From JBBIIC01 sp037446725 (GTDB lineage: Bacteria; Actinomycetota; Coriobacteriia; Anaerosomatales; SLCP01): a DNA stretch of 50,135 nt. Each line of letters begins with the position of its first letter. Position 1 is the first letter of the stretch. The notes under the pieces are model-generated. The model was not told the origin of the DNA. It saw nothing but the letters and a program-made list of their open reading frames with translations, and did not search any database. Positions 6,244 through 14,697 of the stretch are shown here, in pieces. The stretch spans positions 1-50,135 of the forward strand of contig JBBIIC010000018.1 of the NCBI GenBank assembly GCA_037446725.1. The letters run 5' to 3'. The position numbers and the translations under genes are program-made.

Positions 6244-7044
6244 GTGGGCACCGGCCGCCGCCGCTCATCCGCCTCCGTGCGAGCCGCCGTCGGGGCCGAG
6301 CTCGCTCGCTACGGTTGCGAACTCGAGGCTGACGGAGCCGCCCAGGCTGGCTCGTCGTTCACTGGACGACGTGGACCCGACGAGCTGCTGGCCGCCTCGC
6401 CGGAGGCGTTCCTCATCGGCATCCTGTTCACGCAGGGGATTCCCGCCGAGCGTGCGTGGGCAGGCCCTTGGGAGCTGCGGGAGCGCCTCGGGCACTTCGA
6501 TCTCGAGCGTCTGGCGGGTGAGCCCGATGCCGTTGCTCGTGCGCTGCAGGCACCCCCGATGCTGCACCGATTCAAGAACACCGTGCCCCGCTGGATCTCC
6601 GCGGCCGCGCGTCGGCTGCTGGAAGTGTACGGCGGTGATGCGACGCGAGTGTGGCCGGAAGGCGACCACGTTCTCGAGGTGACCGAGCGACTGGCTGCTT
6701 TTGACGGCATCGGGCGCAAGAAGGCGGTGATGGCCGTCGAGATCCTGACGCGGCACTTCGGGGTGAAGCTTGCGGGACGTGAGTGCGGTCAGGTCGCCTA
6801 CGACGTCCAGGTACGACGCGTGTTCCTGCGAAGCGGGCTCGTCGCGCGCGACACGCGCGAGGAGATCGAGGCTGCAGCAGCGCATATCTGCCCGGACTCG
6901 CCGGGTACGCTGGACCTTGCCGCGTGGCTCGTCGGTCGCGAGACTTGCAGGCCGCTCGCACCGCGCTGTGACGAATGCCGCCTCGGTGTGGTGTGCCCGC
7001 GGCGGATCCGGCTCACGGTCGAGGGCGTGGGCGCCCGACGGTAA
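6244..7044 (+). CDS. Endonuclease III-like base-excision DNA glycosylase (HhH-GPD, 4Fe-4S)
   Basis: A 266-residue helix-hairpin-helix glycosylase with a GTG start. EAFLIGILFTQGIPAERAW corresponds to the first core helices. The hairpin is FDGIGRKKAVMAVEIL (residues about 153-168) with K159 at the position of the endonuclease III catalytic lysine. The catalytic Asp is D187 in AYDVQVRRVFLRSGL. Four cysteines, C235-x6-C242-x2-C245-x5-C251, are the [4Fe-4S] loop of the Nth/MutY group. The usual VDTH around the Asp is replaced by YDVQ, so it is not plain Nth; it fits the divergent endonuclease III-like branch with altered damage specificity. Overlaps nothing and converges on the DUF1015 gene 6 bases away. 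Confidence 0.88.
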   Translation: MGTGRRRSSASVRAAVGAELARYGCELEADGAAQAGSSFTGRRGPDELLAASPEAFLIGILFTQGIPAERAWAGPWELRERLGHFDLERLAGEPDAVARALQAPPMLHRFKNTVPRWISAAARRLLEVYGGDATRVWPEGDHVLEVTERLAAFDGIGRKKAVMAVEILTRHFGVKLAGRECGQVAYDVQVRRVFLRSGLVARDTREEIEAAAAHICPDSPGTLDLAAWLVGRETCRPLAPRCDECRLGVVCPRRIRLTVEGVGARR

Positions 7045-7050
7045 GGCGGC

Positions 7051-8355
7051 TCAGTCCATCGCGCGCAGCACGAGTCCCGAGAGCAGCTTCGGGTAGAAGT
7101 ACGTCGACTTCTGCGGCATGGTCTCTCCTGCGAGCGCTATTGCCCGCAGCTGTTCGATTCGCGTCGGGCGCACGACTATCGCCACATCGCGATCCGCCTT
7201 CACTGCCGCGAGCGCCTCTTCGGCGTCCTTGACGAACGAGAGCCGCTCGAGGGTCTCGGGGCGGTCCGGATGGATGTCGAGCAGCGGGTCGAGGATGAGC
7301 TCCTGGAGGACCGCGACGTCGAGCTCCTTCCATGCGTCCGAGTGGTCGAGAGGAATCAACGAGGCAAGGTCGGCGTCGGCGGGCACTGACGCGACGACCG
7401 GAGCGTCGGCACCCCGCATCGCGACGACGAAGCCGGGCGACTCGAGATCCGCGAGCGCCCGTTCAACCGACGTGCCGCCGTGAAGGTCGATGACGTCGAA
7501 GGTTTCGGCGAGCGATGCTCTGAAGGCGGCGGCGTCGAAGGAGCGCGGCGCGTCGGCGACCCGGTGGGTCGGCAGGACGACGAGGCCGGGGTCGTCCATG
7601 TTCACGAGCGCCACCATGACGAAGTCGTACGCGGGGTCTACCGGCGAGACTCCGGAGCTCGCGGCGGCGGCGCGCCGCTCGTCGCGATAGGCGAGTGCGG
7701 TGGTGTAGCGGTGATGGCCGTCGGCGATGAAGACCTGTTTGGAGGCGAGCGCTCCGGCCAGCCCGGCAAGGGCCTCGGGGTCGGTGAGCGCCCACACGTC
7801 GCTTACGACGCCATCGTCGTCAGTGGCGGTCATGACGAGTCTGCCCGCCATGGCCTGCTCGAAGTAGCGGTCGGTGATGCGATCGGGGTCGCTGTACAGG
7901 CCAAACACCTGGCTGAAGTTCGCGGCGCACGCCTTGGTGAGGTTGAAGCGGTCTCCGAGCGCCTTGGGTAGCGTGCGCTCATGGGGGAGGACGACGCACT
8001 CCTCGAAAGCGTGCAGTTCGAGCTCGCCGATGAACGCGCGCCGACGGACCTCGTGCCCGTCGAGTTCATAGCGTTGCTCGAGAACGTAGACGGCGGGAAC
8101 GCGGTCGCGAACAAGGATTCCCGAGGCGCGCCACTCGCGCCAGCGGAGCCGGCCGGTCGCGTATCGGTTGCCCGCGGCCGCCGGGTCGAGCGAGCCCTCG
8201 GGCAGCTCGAGGGCCACGACGTTGTGAGGGTTGCGGGTCAGCAGCGCGGTGCGCTGTGCCTCGGAGATGACGTCGTAGGGAGGTGCCGTGAGATCTGTGA
8301 CGTCGGGCGAGGTGCGAGCGTAGGCGTACGCCTTGAACGGCCGGAATCGGGCCAC
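7051..8355 (-). CDS. DUF1015 family protein
   Basis: A 434-residue cytoplasmic protein with a GTG start 6-7 bases after AGAGGAT. It carries the family's opening (FRPFKAYAYA...LTAPPYDVIS), then NPHNVVALELPEG, YVLEQRYELDG, VLPHERTLPKALGDR, a conserved ADGHHRYTTALAYRDE block near the middle, and a C-terminal MPQKSTYFYPKLLSGLVLR. DUF1015 proteins are widespread in anaerobes and often near serine biosynthesis genes, but their reaction is not settled; none of those genes is nearby here. A minus-strand -10 (TAGACT, 8438-8433) and a GGCCCGC/GCGGGCC hairpin (8391-8421) lie in its leader. Confidence 0.9.
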   Translation of the reverse strand: MARFRPFKAYAYARTSPDVTDLTAPPYDVISEAQRTALLTRNPHNVVALELPEGSLDPAAAGNRYATGRLRWREWRASGILVRDRVPAVYVLEQRYELDGHEVRRRAFIGELELHAFEECVVLPHERTLPKALGDRFNLTKACAANFSQVFGLYSDPDRITDRYFEQAMAGRLVMTATDDDGVVSDVWALTDPEALAGLAGALASKQVFIADGHHRYTTALAYRDERRAAAASSGVSPVDPAYDFVMVALVNMDDPGLVVLPTHRVADAPRSFDAAAFRASLAETFDVIDLHGGTSVERALADLESPGFVVAMRGADAPVVASVPADADLASLIPLDHSDAWKELDVAVLQELILDPLLDIHPDRPETLERLSFVKDAEEALAAVKADRDVAIVVRPTRIEQLRAIALAGETMPQKSTYFYPKLLSGLVLRAMD

Positions 8356-8465
8356 GGAAGATCCTCTCGTTCGCTTCTGAGGGTCGCAAGGCCCGCGGAG
8401 GTCGTGTCGACGGCGGGCCCGGGGTCAGTCTAGCGGATGGGCTGTGCGCAGACCAGGAGCGGCGC

Positions 8466-8792
8466 TCAGCCGAGCAGCGCTCGGACTCCTACGAAGAGGA
8501 GCATTCCCGCGACCGTGGCGCCGAGGAAACTCCGGGTCCGCTGGTAGATGAACGCGGTGGGCGCCGCGGCGAGCAGGTAGGGATTGCGCAACGTGAGGAG
8601 GTATTCCCCGCCAGGGCGGAGCACCTCGCCCGCCACGAGCGCTCCCATCACCGAGGCAGGCACGTACGAGAGCCACCTGACGAAGGGCGCCGGGAGCCGG
8701 AGCCGGGACACGACCGCGATCGGGACGAGGCGCACTGTGAAGTTGGCGACCGCCATCAGCACGATCACCGCCCAGATGTAGGTGTCGGTCAC
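8466..8792 (-). CDS. azlD: AzlD family branched-chain amino acid export subunit
   Basis: A 108-residue, highly hydrophobic protein with four predicted membrane helices and the family's NFTVRLVPIAVV, PFVRWLSYVPASVMGALVA and YLLAAAPTAFIYQRTRS segments. AzlD is the small partner of AzlC in exporters of leucine-type amino acids and analogues. The GTG start overlaps the azlC stop by 4 bases, so the two are translationally coupled. Confidence 0.9.
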   Translation of the reverse strand: MTDTYIWAVIVLMAVANFTVRLVPIAVVSRLRLPAPFVRWLSYVPASVMGALVAGEVLRPGGEYLLTLRNPYLLAAAPTAFIYQRTRSFLGATVAGMLLFVGVRALLG

Positions 8793-9511
8793 CTGAAGAT
8801 CACCGCCGCTGCCGTGGCCGCCGCCATCGAGGCGATGACGATCAGCCAGCTGGACGGGATAACGATGCCGACAGCGGCGAGGGCCGGCAACCCCACTACG
8901 AGCAGACCGGCGACAGCCGCGGCCGCGATGTGGCGGCGGTCCTCGGCGAGCGCAACCAGAAGCGCGGTGAACATGGCCGGCATCGCGAAGTCAACGCCCC
9001 AGCGGGAGGGGTCCCCGATGAGGGCGGCGGCGAGCGCACCCACCGTCGTGCCGGTGACCCAGCCCGTCCACGCGATCGCACCGACGCCCGCCATCGACGC
9101 GCCCGTCGACATCCCCTCTCGCCGGTCGTTCACGTTGACGGCGAAGGTCTCGTCGGTGAGCGTGAACGCGAGAATCGCCTGGTTGGTGAGTGGCATGCCG
9201 CCGAGGTGGGGGGAGAGTGTCGCGCCGAACAGCACGTATCGCAGGTTGACGACGGTCGTCGCCGTGACGACCGCGAGCACGGCCGCACTCTCCTTCATGA
9301 GATTCAGGGCGATGAACTGCCCCGCTCCGGCAAGTGCAGTGGCCGAGCAGACGATCGCCTGCAGCGCGGAGAAGCCGATGCTCGTCGCGATCACTCCGAA
9401 CGCGGCACCGACCGGGACGTAGCCGAGGAAGATGGGCATGCCGAGCCTGAGCCCGCGCACGAAGCGGGCTCGCCGGCTCTCGGATCCGGGTGTAGTCAGG
9501 GCGGCAGGCAC
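8789..9511 (-). CDS. azlC: AzlC family branched-chain amino acid permease
   Basis: A 240-residue inner-membrane protein of the AzlC/YgaZ family. It has the conserved opening GLRLGMPIFLGYVPVGAAFGV, then AGAGQFIALNLM, the LRYVLFGATLSPHL segment, LTDETFAV and TGWVTGTTVGALAA. With AzlD it exports branched-chain amino acids. The chosen GTG at 9511 has no obvious ribosome site and is the first start in the frame. Transcribed divergently from the zinc-ribbon gene at 9649. Confidence 0.92.
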   Translation of the reverse strand: MPAALTTPGSESRRARFVRGLRLGMPIFLGYVPVGAAFGVIATSIGFSALQAIVCSATALAGAGQFIALNLMKESAAVLAVVTATTVVNLRYVLFGATLSPHLGGMPLTNQAILAFTLTDETFAVNVNDRREGMSTGASMAGVGAIAWTGWVTGTTVGALAAALIGDPSRWGVDFAMPAMFTALLVALAEDRRHIAAAAVAGLLVVGLPALAAVGIVIPSSWLIVIASMAAATAAAVIFR

Positions 9512-9648
9512 GGGGGAGATGGTACCACCGGGCGGCGGCCAGGTGGCGCGGTTCTTGCGAATTCCGCGGTGCGGCTGCAGCGCACTTCACGCCCGCGCCC
9601 GCCGCGCTACAATGGACGGAGGCGGACCTCCGGAAGGAGGCGGGTGGG

Positions 9649-10020
9649 ATGCAGTTCGTGATCGATTGTCCGGTCGACGGTCCGGTCGAGGTCTCCCTTG
9701 AGGACATCGACACGGTCGTGCTGCGCGAGCCCGAGCAGGCCGATATCGTCTTCACCTGCCCCAGCTGCGGAACGGAGATCGGCGTTTCCGTGCGCATCCC
9801 CGCCTTCCTGCTCTCGGCGATCGAGTCGCTCGCCGAGGAGACCGGAGGCCACGCCGAGCCGCTCGCCGGCATGGTGGCGCTCACCCTGGATGCCCAGGGC
9901 GAGAGCGACGAGGAGAGCGACCAGGAGCGCTCCGAGGCGTACTGCGAGTACTTCCGCCGCCAACTGGCCGAGATCAGCTGCGTCGAGGATGTGCTGCACG
10001 AGATCGACTCCGACCGCTAG
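9649..10020 (+). CDS. Acidic zinc-ribbon-like protein, function unknown
   Basis: A 123-residue protein with an excellent ribosome site (GGAAGGAGG) and a TACAAT -10 at 9608-9613. The first 45 residues look like a small ribbon: C7 (DCPVDG) and C37/C40 (TCPSCGTEI). Only three of four expected zinc ligands are cysteines. The second half is strongly acidic (GESDEESDQERSEAYCEYF) and helical. It ends 5 bases before the convergent rhomboid gene. No named family is recognised; a regulatory or adaptor role is possible but unproven. Confidence 0.75.
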   Translation: MQFVIDCPVDGPVEVSLEDIDTVVLREPEQADIVFTCPSCGTEIGVSVRIPAFLLSAIESLAEETGGHAEPLAGMVALTLDAQGESDEESDQERSEAYCEYFRRQLAEISCVEDVLHEIDSDR

Positions 10021-10025
10021 GCGGT

Positions 10026-10727
10026 CTACCTCCAGGCAGTGAACGGGGGCCGCCGTCTTTTTCCGCCGCGCATCGCCATCCAGGCGGGGATGACGAGTAC
10101 GAGACCCGCGGCGAATCCACCGATGTGCGCCCACCACGCGACACCGCCCGCAGCGGCTCCCGGGGCGATCGAGCCCACACCCTGGATGAGCTGTATGAGG
10201 AACCAGAAGCCGATCACGAAAGCCGCGGGCACACGCGCCAGTTCGATGATGAAGATTATCGGTATCAGCACGAGGACGTGTGCCCTCGGGAAGAGCACCA
10301 GATAGGCCCCGAGCACGCCCGCGATCGCGCCGCTCGCCCCGAGCAACGGTACCTCGGAGGGCCCCTGCACGAACACGTGGACGAGCGTGGCGATGATGCC
10401 GCTTGCCAGGTAGAAGCCGAGGAACCTCAGCGCGCCCAGGGCGTCTTCGACGTTGTTGCCGAAGATCCAAAGGTAGAGCATGTTGCTGCCGAGGTGCAGC
10501 CACCCTCCATGCAGGAACATCGCCGTGACGAGCGTGACGAGTACCGCCGGAGTGAATGGTTCGGTCATCAGACGCGCCGGCGTGAGCGCCCAGGTCGTGA
10601 TGAAGGCCATGAGTTCAGGTTCGGGCAGTGTGAGCATGTAGACGAACACCGCCACGTTCGCGCCGAGCAGCGACACCGTCACGGCGGGGAAGCGGCGCGT
10701 GGGGTTCTCGTCCCTGATGGGAATCAT
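10026..10727 (-). CDS. Rhomboid family intramembrane serine protease
   Basis: A 233-residue membrane protease. The catalytic dyad is visible: S132 in LLGASGAIAGVLGAY and H201 in WWAHIGGFAAGL. The HGGWLHLGSNMLYLWIFG segment (residues 73-90) provides the conserved His/Asn of the oxyanion region. Six to seven membrane helices fit the six-helix bacterial core. It cleaves membrane-spanning helices of other proteins; targets are unknown. ATG start at 10727, divergent from lemA with 80 bases between. Confidence 0.93.
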   Translation of the reverse strand: MIPIRDENPTRRFPAVTVSLLGANVAVFVYMLTLPEPELMAFITTWALTPARLMTEPFTPAVLVTLVTAMFLHGGWLHLGSNMLYLWIFGNNVEDALGALRFLGFYLASGIIATLVHVFVQGPSEVPLLGASGAIAGVLGAYLVLFPRAHVLVLIPIIFIIELARVPAAFVIGFWFLIQLIQGVGSIAPGAAAGGVAWWAHIGGFAAGLVLVIPAWMAMRGGKRRRPPFTAWR

Positions 10728-10807
10728 CGGCGTGTGGTCTCTGCTACCATCGTGAGCGCGAGTGTAGCGCAGCCCGCGACATCGGTGTCGATGAGGAGGT
10801 CCTTCAG

Positions 10808-11380
10808 ATGGAGGCGCTCGGTACTCTTGGGTTCTTGCTCTGCGGCGGGGCGGCGCTGCTCGTCCTCGTCGTTCTCGCGGTCATCGTTCTGTACAACCGA
10901 CTGGTCGTGCTGCGCAACCGCGTGCAGAACGCCTGGTCGCAGATCGACGTCCAGCTGCGGCGCCGCTACGACCTGATCCCCAATCTCGTCGAGACCGTCA
11001 AGGGCTACATGACGCACGAGGCGGAGACGCTCCAGAAGGTCACCGAAGCTCGCAACATGGCCATAAACGCGCACTCGGTCAAGGAACAGGGCGCGGCCGA
11101 GAACATGCTGTCCTCGACACTCAAGAGCCTGTTCGCTGTCGCCGAGGCGTACCCGGACCTCAAGGCGAACCAGAACTTCATGATGCTGCAGGAAGAGCTG
11201 TCCGGCACCGAGGGCAAGATCGCCTACGCGCGCCAGTTCTACAACGACTCGGTGATGAGCTTCAACACGGCGATCCAGTCATTCCCGGCGAACCTGATCG
11301 CCGGCATCCTCGGCTTCGTGCAGCAGGAGTACTTCGAGATCGAGATCGAGGCGCGTGAGCCCGTCAAGGTCGAGTTCTGA
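10808..11380 (+). CDS. lemA: LemA family protein
   Basis: A 190-residue protein with an N-terminal membrane helix (ALGTLGFLLCGGAALLVLVV) followed by the LemA helical bundle: YNRLVVLRNRVQNAWSQIDVQLRRRYDLIPNL and LVETVKGYMTHE are the family's most conserved lines, with ARQFYNDSVMSFNTAIQSFP near the C-terminus. The ATG follows AGGAGG by 7 bases. LemA is commonly paired with an M48 protease, as here (67 bases downstream); the pair is thought to act in envelope quality control. Confidence 0.95.
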   Translation: MEALGTLGFLLCGGAALLVLVVLAVIVLYNRLVVLRNRVQNAWSQIDVQLRRRYDLIPNLVETVKGYMTHEAETLQKVTEARNMAINAHSVKEQGAAENMLSSTLKSLFAVAEAYPDLKANQNFMMLQEELSGTEGKIAYARQFYNDSVMSFNTAIQSFPANLIAGILGFVQQEYFEIEIEAREPVKVEF

Positions 11381-11447
11381 TCGCTGCCATCGTCCGGGTC
11401 CCTGCGTCCCCGCAGGCAGGCCCCGGCGCATACCTGAGGTCACCAGC

Positions 11448-12341
11448 GTGTACGATCAGATTACCGCCAACAAGTTGAAGAGCGCTGCAATGGTGGGCGT
11501 CTTCGTTGTGCTGGTGCTCGCCGTCGGATGGGCCTTCGCCTACCTCACCGACGGAGGTCCGCTCGGTCTCGTCCTTGCGCTCCTCGTGTCCTTCGCGATG
11601 GCGTGGGGATCGTACTGGTATTCGGACCGCATCGTGCTCTCGATGAGCAGGGCGCGGCCGGTGGACCGCGAGACCGAGCCCTACCTCGTCAACGTGATCG
11701 AGGGGCTCTCCATCGCAGCAGGGCTGCCGGTCCCGAAGGCCTACGTCATCGACGATTCGGCCCCGAATGCGTTTGCGACGGGGCGAAACCCCGACAACGC
11801 CGCGATCGCCGTCACGCGAGGTCTCATGGAGAAGCTTGACCGTCTCGAGCTGGAGGGCGTGGTTGCGCACGAGCTCGCGCACGTGAGGAACTACGACACC
11901 CTCGTGCAGACGATGACGGCGGTGCTTGCCGGCACGGTGGTTCTGCTGTCCGACTGGATGGTGCGCTCGTTTTGGTGGGGCGGAGGGCGGAGGCGCGACA
12001 GCAGTGATGGCGGTGGCCAGGGCCAGGCCATCTTCGTGCTCGTGGGGCTTGCGCTCGCGGTGCTGGCACCGGTGTTCGCGGCCCTCATCCAGATGGCGAT
12101 ATCGCGCAAGCGCGAGTACCTGGCCGATGCGAACGGCGCGCTGCTCACCCGCTACCCGCCCGGTCTTGCGAATGCGCTGCGCAAGATAGCGTCTGATACC
12201 TCGAAGCTCGCGGTGGCGAACAAGGCGACCGAGGCCCTGTACATCTACAACCCTCTGAAGGACTACGGAGGAGGACTCAACTCGCTGTTCAACACCCATC
12301 CGCCGATTGAAGAGCGCATCCGGCGCCTCGAGGCGATGTGA
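11448..12341 (+). CDS. htpX: HtpX-like M48 family zinc metalloprotease
   Basis: A 297-residue membrane protease from the GTG at 11448 (GAGGT 8 bases upstream); the earlier ATG at 11355 would overlap lemA and add a non-family extension. Two N-terminal membrane helices come first. The zinc site is HELAH at residues 141-145 and E223 in KREYLADANGA. Two further hydrophobic segments flank a Gly/Arg-rich loop (about 178-192). The closing FNTHPPIEERIRRLEAM is typical of HtpX. It degrades misfolded membrane proteins and forms an operon with lemA; the lgt start lies 1 base after its stop. Confidence 0.94.
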   Translation: MYDQITANKLKSAAMVGVFVVLVLAVGWAFAYLTDGGPLGLVLALLVSFAMAWGSYWYSDRIVLSMSRARPVDRETEPYLVNVIEGLSIAAGLPVPKAYVIDDSAPNAFATGRNPDNAAIAVTRGLMEKLDRLELEGVVAHELAHVRNYDTLVQTMTAVLAGTVVLLSDWMVRSFWWGGGRRRDSSDGGGQGQAIFVLVGLALAVLAPVFAALIQMAISRKREYLADANGALLTRYPPGLANALRKIASDTSKLAVANKATEALYIYNPLKDYGGGLNSLFNTHPPIEERIRRLEAM

Positions 12342-12342
12342 C

Positions 12343-13155
12343 ATGGCGACTCTGACTTACCCTCAGATCGATCCCGTCATCTTCGCCATCGGGCCTTTCG
12401 CAGTCAGGTGGTACGGGCTTGCCTACGTAGCCGGGTTCGTCGTTGCGATCCTGATCGTGGCACGGCTCAACCGCCGGTGGGAGGTAGGCCTTTCGGAGGA
12501 CGATCTGTTCAGCGTGTTCCTGTACGGGGCGCTTGGTCTGGTGATAGGCGCACGAATCGGCTACATGCTGTTCTACGCGTTCGGTGACCTCGTCGCCGAC
12601 CCTCTCTCGCTCCTCAGGACGACCGAGGGAGGGATGTCGTTTCACGGGGGGCTAGCGGGCATACTCTTCGCCGGCTATCTGCTGTCGCGGCGTATCGGCG
12701 TGCCCCTGCTGCGCCTGGCGGACCTCGTCGCGGTCGGTGCACCGGTCGGCCTGTTCTTCGGCCGACTCGCCAACTTCGTCAACGGGGAGCTTTGGGGCCG
12801 CGTGACAGAGGTGCCCTGGGGCATGGTGTTCCCCGGCGCAGGGCCGCTTCCGCGCCATCCCTCCCAGCTCTACGAGGCGGCACTCGAGGGCATCGTGCTG
12901 CTGGCGGTCATGCTCGTACTCGCACGGCGCAAGCGCCCCGACGGGGAGATGCTGGGCTGGCTGCTGGCGCTATACGGCGCCTTCCGGTTCGCCCTCGAGT
13001 TCGTGCGCGAGCCCGATGCGCATCTCGGCACCGTGATCGGTCCGTTGTCGATGGGGCAGCTCCTTACCCTGCCGGTACTCGCCGCAGGCGTCTGGCTCGT
13101 GTGGCGTGCGCGAAGGGTGTCGGTGGCGGCAGGAGGCGGCGAGGAGGCGTCCTGA
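12343..13155 (+). CDS. lgt: Prolipoprotein diacylglyceryl transferase
   Basis: A 270-residue polytopic membrane enzyme that attaches diacylglycerol to the lipobox cysteine of prolipoproteins. The family signature is GGMSFHGGLAG with H101, then FFGRLANFVNGELWGR (R141 onward) and RHPSQLYEA (from residue 171). Seven hydrophobic segments fit. The ATG at 12343 abuts the htpX stop, so lemA-htpX-lgt look like one unit. A lipoprotein that could be its client is encoded at 41216 in this window. Confidence 0.95.
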   Translation: MATLTYPQIDPVIFAIGPFAVRWYGLAYVAGFVVAILIVARLNRRWEVGLSEDDLFSVFLYGALGLVIGARIGYMLFYAFGDLVADPLSLLRTTEGGMSFHGGLAGILFAGYLLSRRIGVPLLRLADLVAVGAPVGLFFGRLANFVNGELWGRVTEVPWGMVFPGAGPLPRHPSQLYEAALEGIVLLAVMLVLARRKRPDGEMLGWLLALYGAFRFALEFVREPDAHLGTVIGPLSMGQLLTLPVLAAGVWLVWRARRVSVAAGGGEEAS

Positions 13156-13159
13156 GCGA

Positions 13160-13369
13160 TCAGAGCTCGGGGCAGATCTCGTCCGGCTGCTTCCAGCAAG
13201 GGGCGTCGCGGTCAAGACAGCGGACGCTCTCGCCCGGCCGGAGAGGCGCCGGTGGCTGGCACTGGGTGCAGAACAGACGCGGGAACGAGCCGACGAGATC
13301 CTTCAAGTCCGGATCCTCGTACGGCGCGGCGTCGGGTTGTTCGACGATGTGCAGCAGGTAGCAGGCCAT
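13160..13369 (-). CDS. Small cysteine-rich protein, function unknown
   Basis: A 69-residue protein reading MACYLLHIVEQPD at its start and with CTQCQPP, CLDRDAPC and ICPEL in the second half, i.e. six cysteines with CxxC spacing typical of a metal site. The frame opens further up, but the upstream part lies over the promoter region of the divergent DUF3048 gene and looks non-coding. The ribosome site is weak. It converges on lgt with 4 bases between the stops. No family name recognised. Confidence 0.6.
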   Translation of the reverse strand: MACYLLHIVEQPDAAPYEDPDLKDLVGSFPRLFCTQCQPPAPLRPGESVRCLDRDAPCWKQPDEICPEL

Positions 13370-13475
13370 GCGCTCACTGTAGTCGGGCAGCAACGGCCAC
13401 GCAACGAGGCAACTCGTCTCGTTGACCCCGTCTGTTCCCGACCGTATGCTTCGGCGGAGATGCCGAGGAGGTAGT

Positions 13476-14561
13476 GTGAAGGAACTCTGGGAGAACCATA
13501 AGAAGACCATCCTGATCGTTGCGGGAACACTCGGGCTGCTCGCTGTCGTGGGGGCCGGGCTCGCCTTCACGCTGATGACCGGCGAGTCGGAGGAGGTTCC
13601 TCAGGAGGTCACCTCGGCATGGCCCGCCGCCGAGCGTGAGCGGGCCGTACCCAAGCCACCCGAACCCGTGCGATGGCCCCTGACCGGGATCGAAGTCGAA
13701 CCGGGCGAGAGCCCCGCGGATCGGCGGATCCTCTCGGTCAAGATCGAGAACTCCCCCGCCGCGCGCCCGCAGACCGGGCTCGACAAGGCGGACATCGTCT
13801 ACGAGTCGCTGACCGAGGGCGGCATCACCCGCTTCAACGCGCTGTTCCATTCGCGGGTGCCCGAGGAAGTGGGACCTGTTCGCAGCGCACGCATGTCTGA
13901 TACGCAGCTTGTGCCGCAGTACGGTGCGCTGTTCGCGCACTCCGGCGGCAACTCGGGCGTTCTTGCCGCCGTCAGATCGGCGGGGCTGCAGGTGGTCGAC
14001 CACTCTGGTGCGGCGGCTGCGTACCGTCGGGACAGGAGCCGTCGGGCGCCACACAACCTCTACATGGACCCGACGCGTGCACGGGAGATAGCCGTCGCCA
14101 AGGGCTATCCGTCGACACAGGAACTGAAGGGTTTGCAGTTCTCGCCATCCGTCGAGTCGACGATCACGGTGTCGGAGCTGGTCATCCCGTTCTCGACAGC
14201 CAACTCAGTGACCTGGGAGTATGATGCCGCGGCGAACTCCTACCTGCGGTCGAACAATGGCAGACCTCACACCGACCGGGCATCCGGAGAGCGGTACTCG
14301 GCGACCAACGTGGTTGTCATGTGGGCGCGCACGACCGCCACGGGGCCTCGCGGGATCGGCGGTTCCACGCTGGAGATCGGACTGACGGGGAGCGGGCGTG
14401 CGGCAGTCTTTCGCGACGGCGTGAGAGTCGACGGCGAGTGGCAGACCGACGGGTCGACGCCGCCGGTCTTCCGCAGCTCGGACGGCGCGATCGCCCGACT
14501 GCGTCCTGGCAACACGTGGTTCCAGGTCGTGCCGCTCGATGTCAACATCAGCATGCAGTAG
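13476..14561 (+). CDS. DUF3048 domain protein, membrane-anchored (YerB-like)
   Basis: A 361-residue protein from the GTG at 13476, 4-5 bases after GAGGAGG. An N-terminal membrane anchor (about residues 10-33) precedes a linker and the DUF3048 domain: WPLTGIE, LSVKIENSPAARPQTGLDKA, DIVYESLTEGGITRFNALFH and PVRSARMSDTQLV are its most conserved blocks, and the C-terminal half has MWARTT and GRAAVFRDGVRVDGEW. The family includes B. subtilis YerB, a surface lipoprotein; here the anchor is a helix rather than a lipobox. Role in the envelope is unproven. Confidence 0.9.
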   Translation: MKELWENHKKTILIVAGTLGLLAVVGAGLAFTLMTGESEEVPQEVTSAWPAAERERAVPKPPEPVRWPLTGIEVEPGESPADRRILSVKIENSPAARPQTGLDKADIVYESLTEGGITRFNALFHSRVPEEVGPVRSARMSDTQLVPQYGALFAHSGGNSGVLAAVRSAGLQVVDHSGAAAAYRRDRSRRAPHNLYMDPTRAREIAVAKGYPSTQELKGLQFSPSVESTITVSELVIPFSTANSVTWEYDAAANSYLRSNNGRPHTDRASGERYSATNVVVMWARTTATGPRGIGGSTLEIGLTGSGRAAVFRDGVRVDGEWQTDGSTPPVFRSSDGAIARLRPGNTWFQVVPLDVNISMQ

Positions 14562-14599
14562 TGGTGCGGCCGCGACCCTTCTCGTCCCTGCGGCGCCGG

Positions 14600-14629
14600 T
14601 TGTACGGCCGAGTCACGCGCGGGTACAAT
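14600..14629 (+). promoter_or_regulatory. Probable pdxST promoter
   Basis: TTGTAC (14600-14605) and TACAAT (14624-14629) are 18 bases apart, giving a start near 14636 and a leader of about 60 bases before the pdxS GTG. No PdxR-type operator was recognised. Confidence 0.5.
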
Positions 14630-14697
14630 CTAAGACCGTTCATCCCCGGGGCGCGGCGGACTGCGCCCCGTCCGATCCTCGTGAAGGAGCTTTCGCC

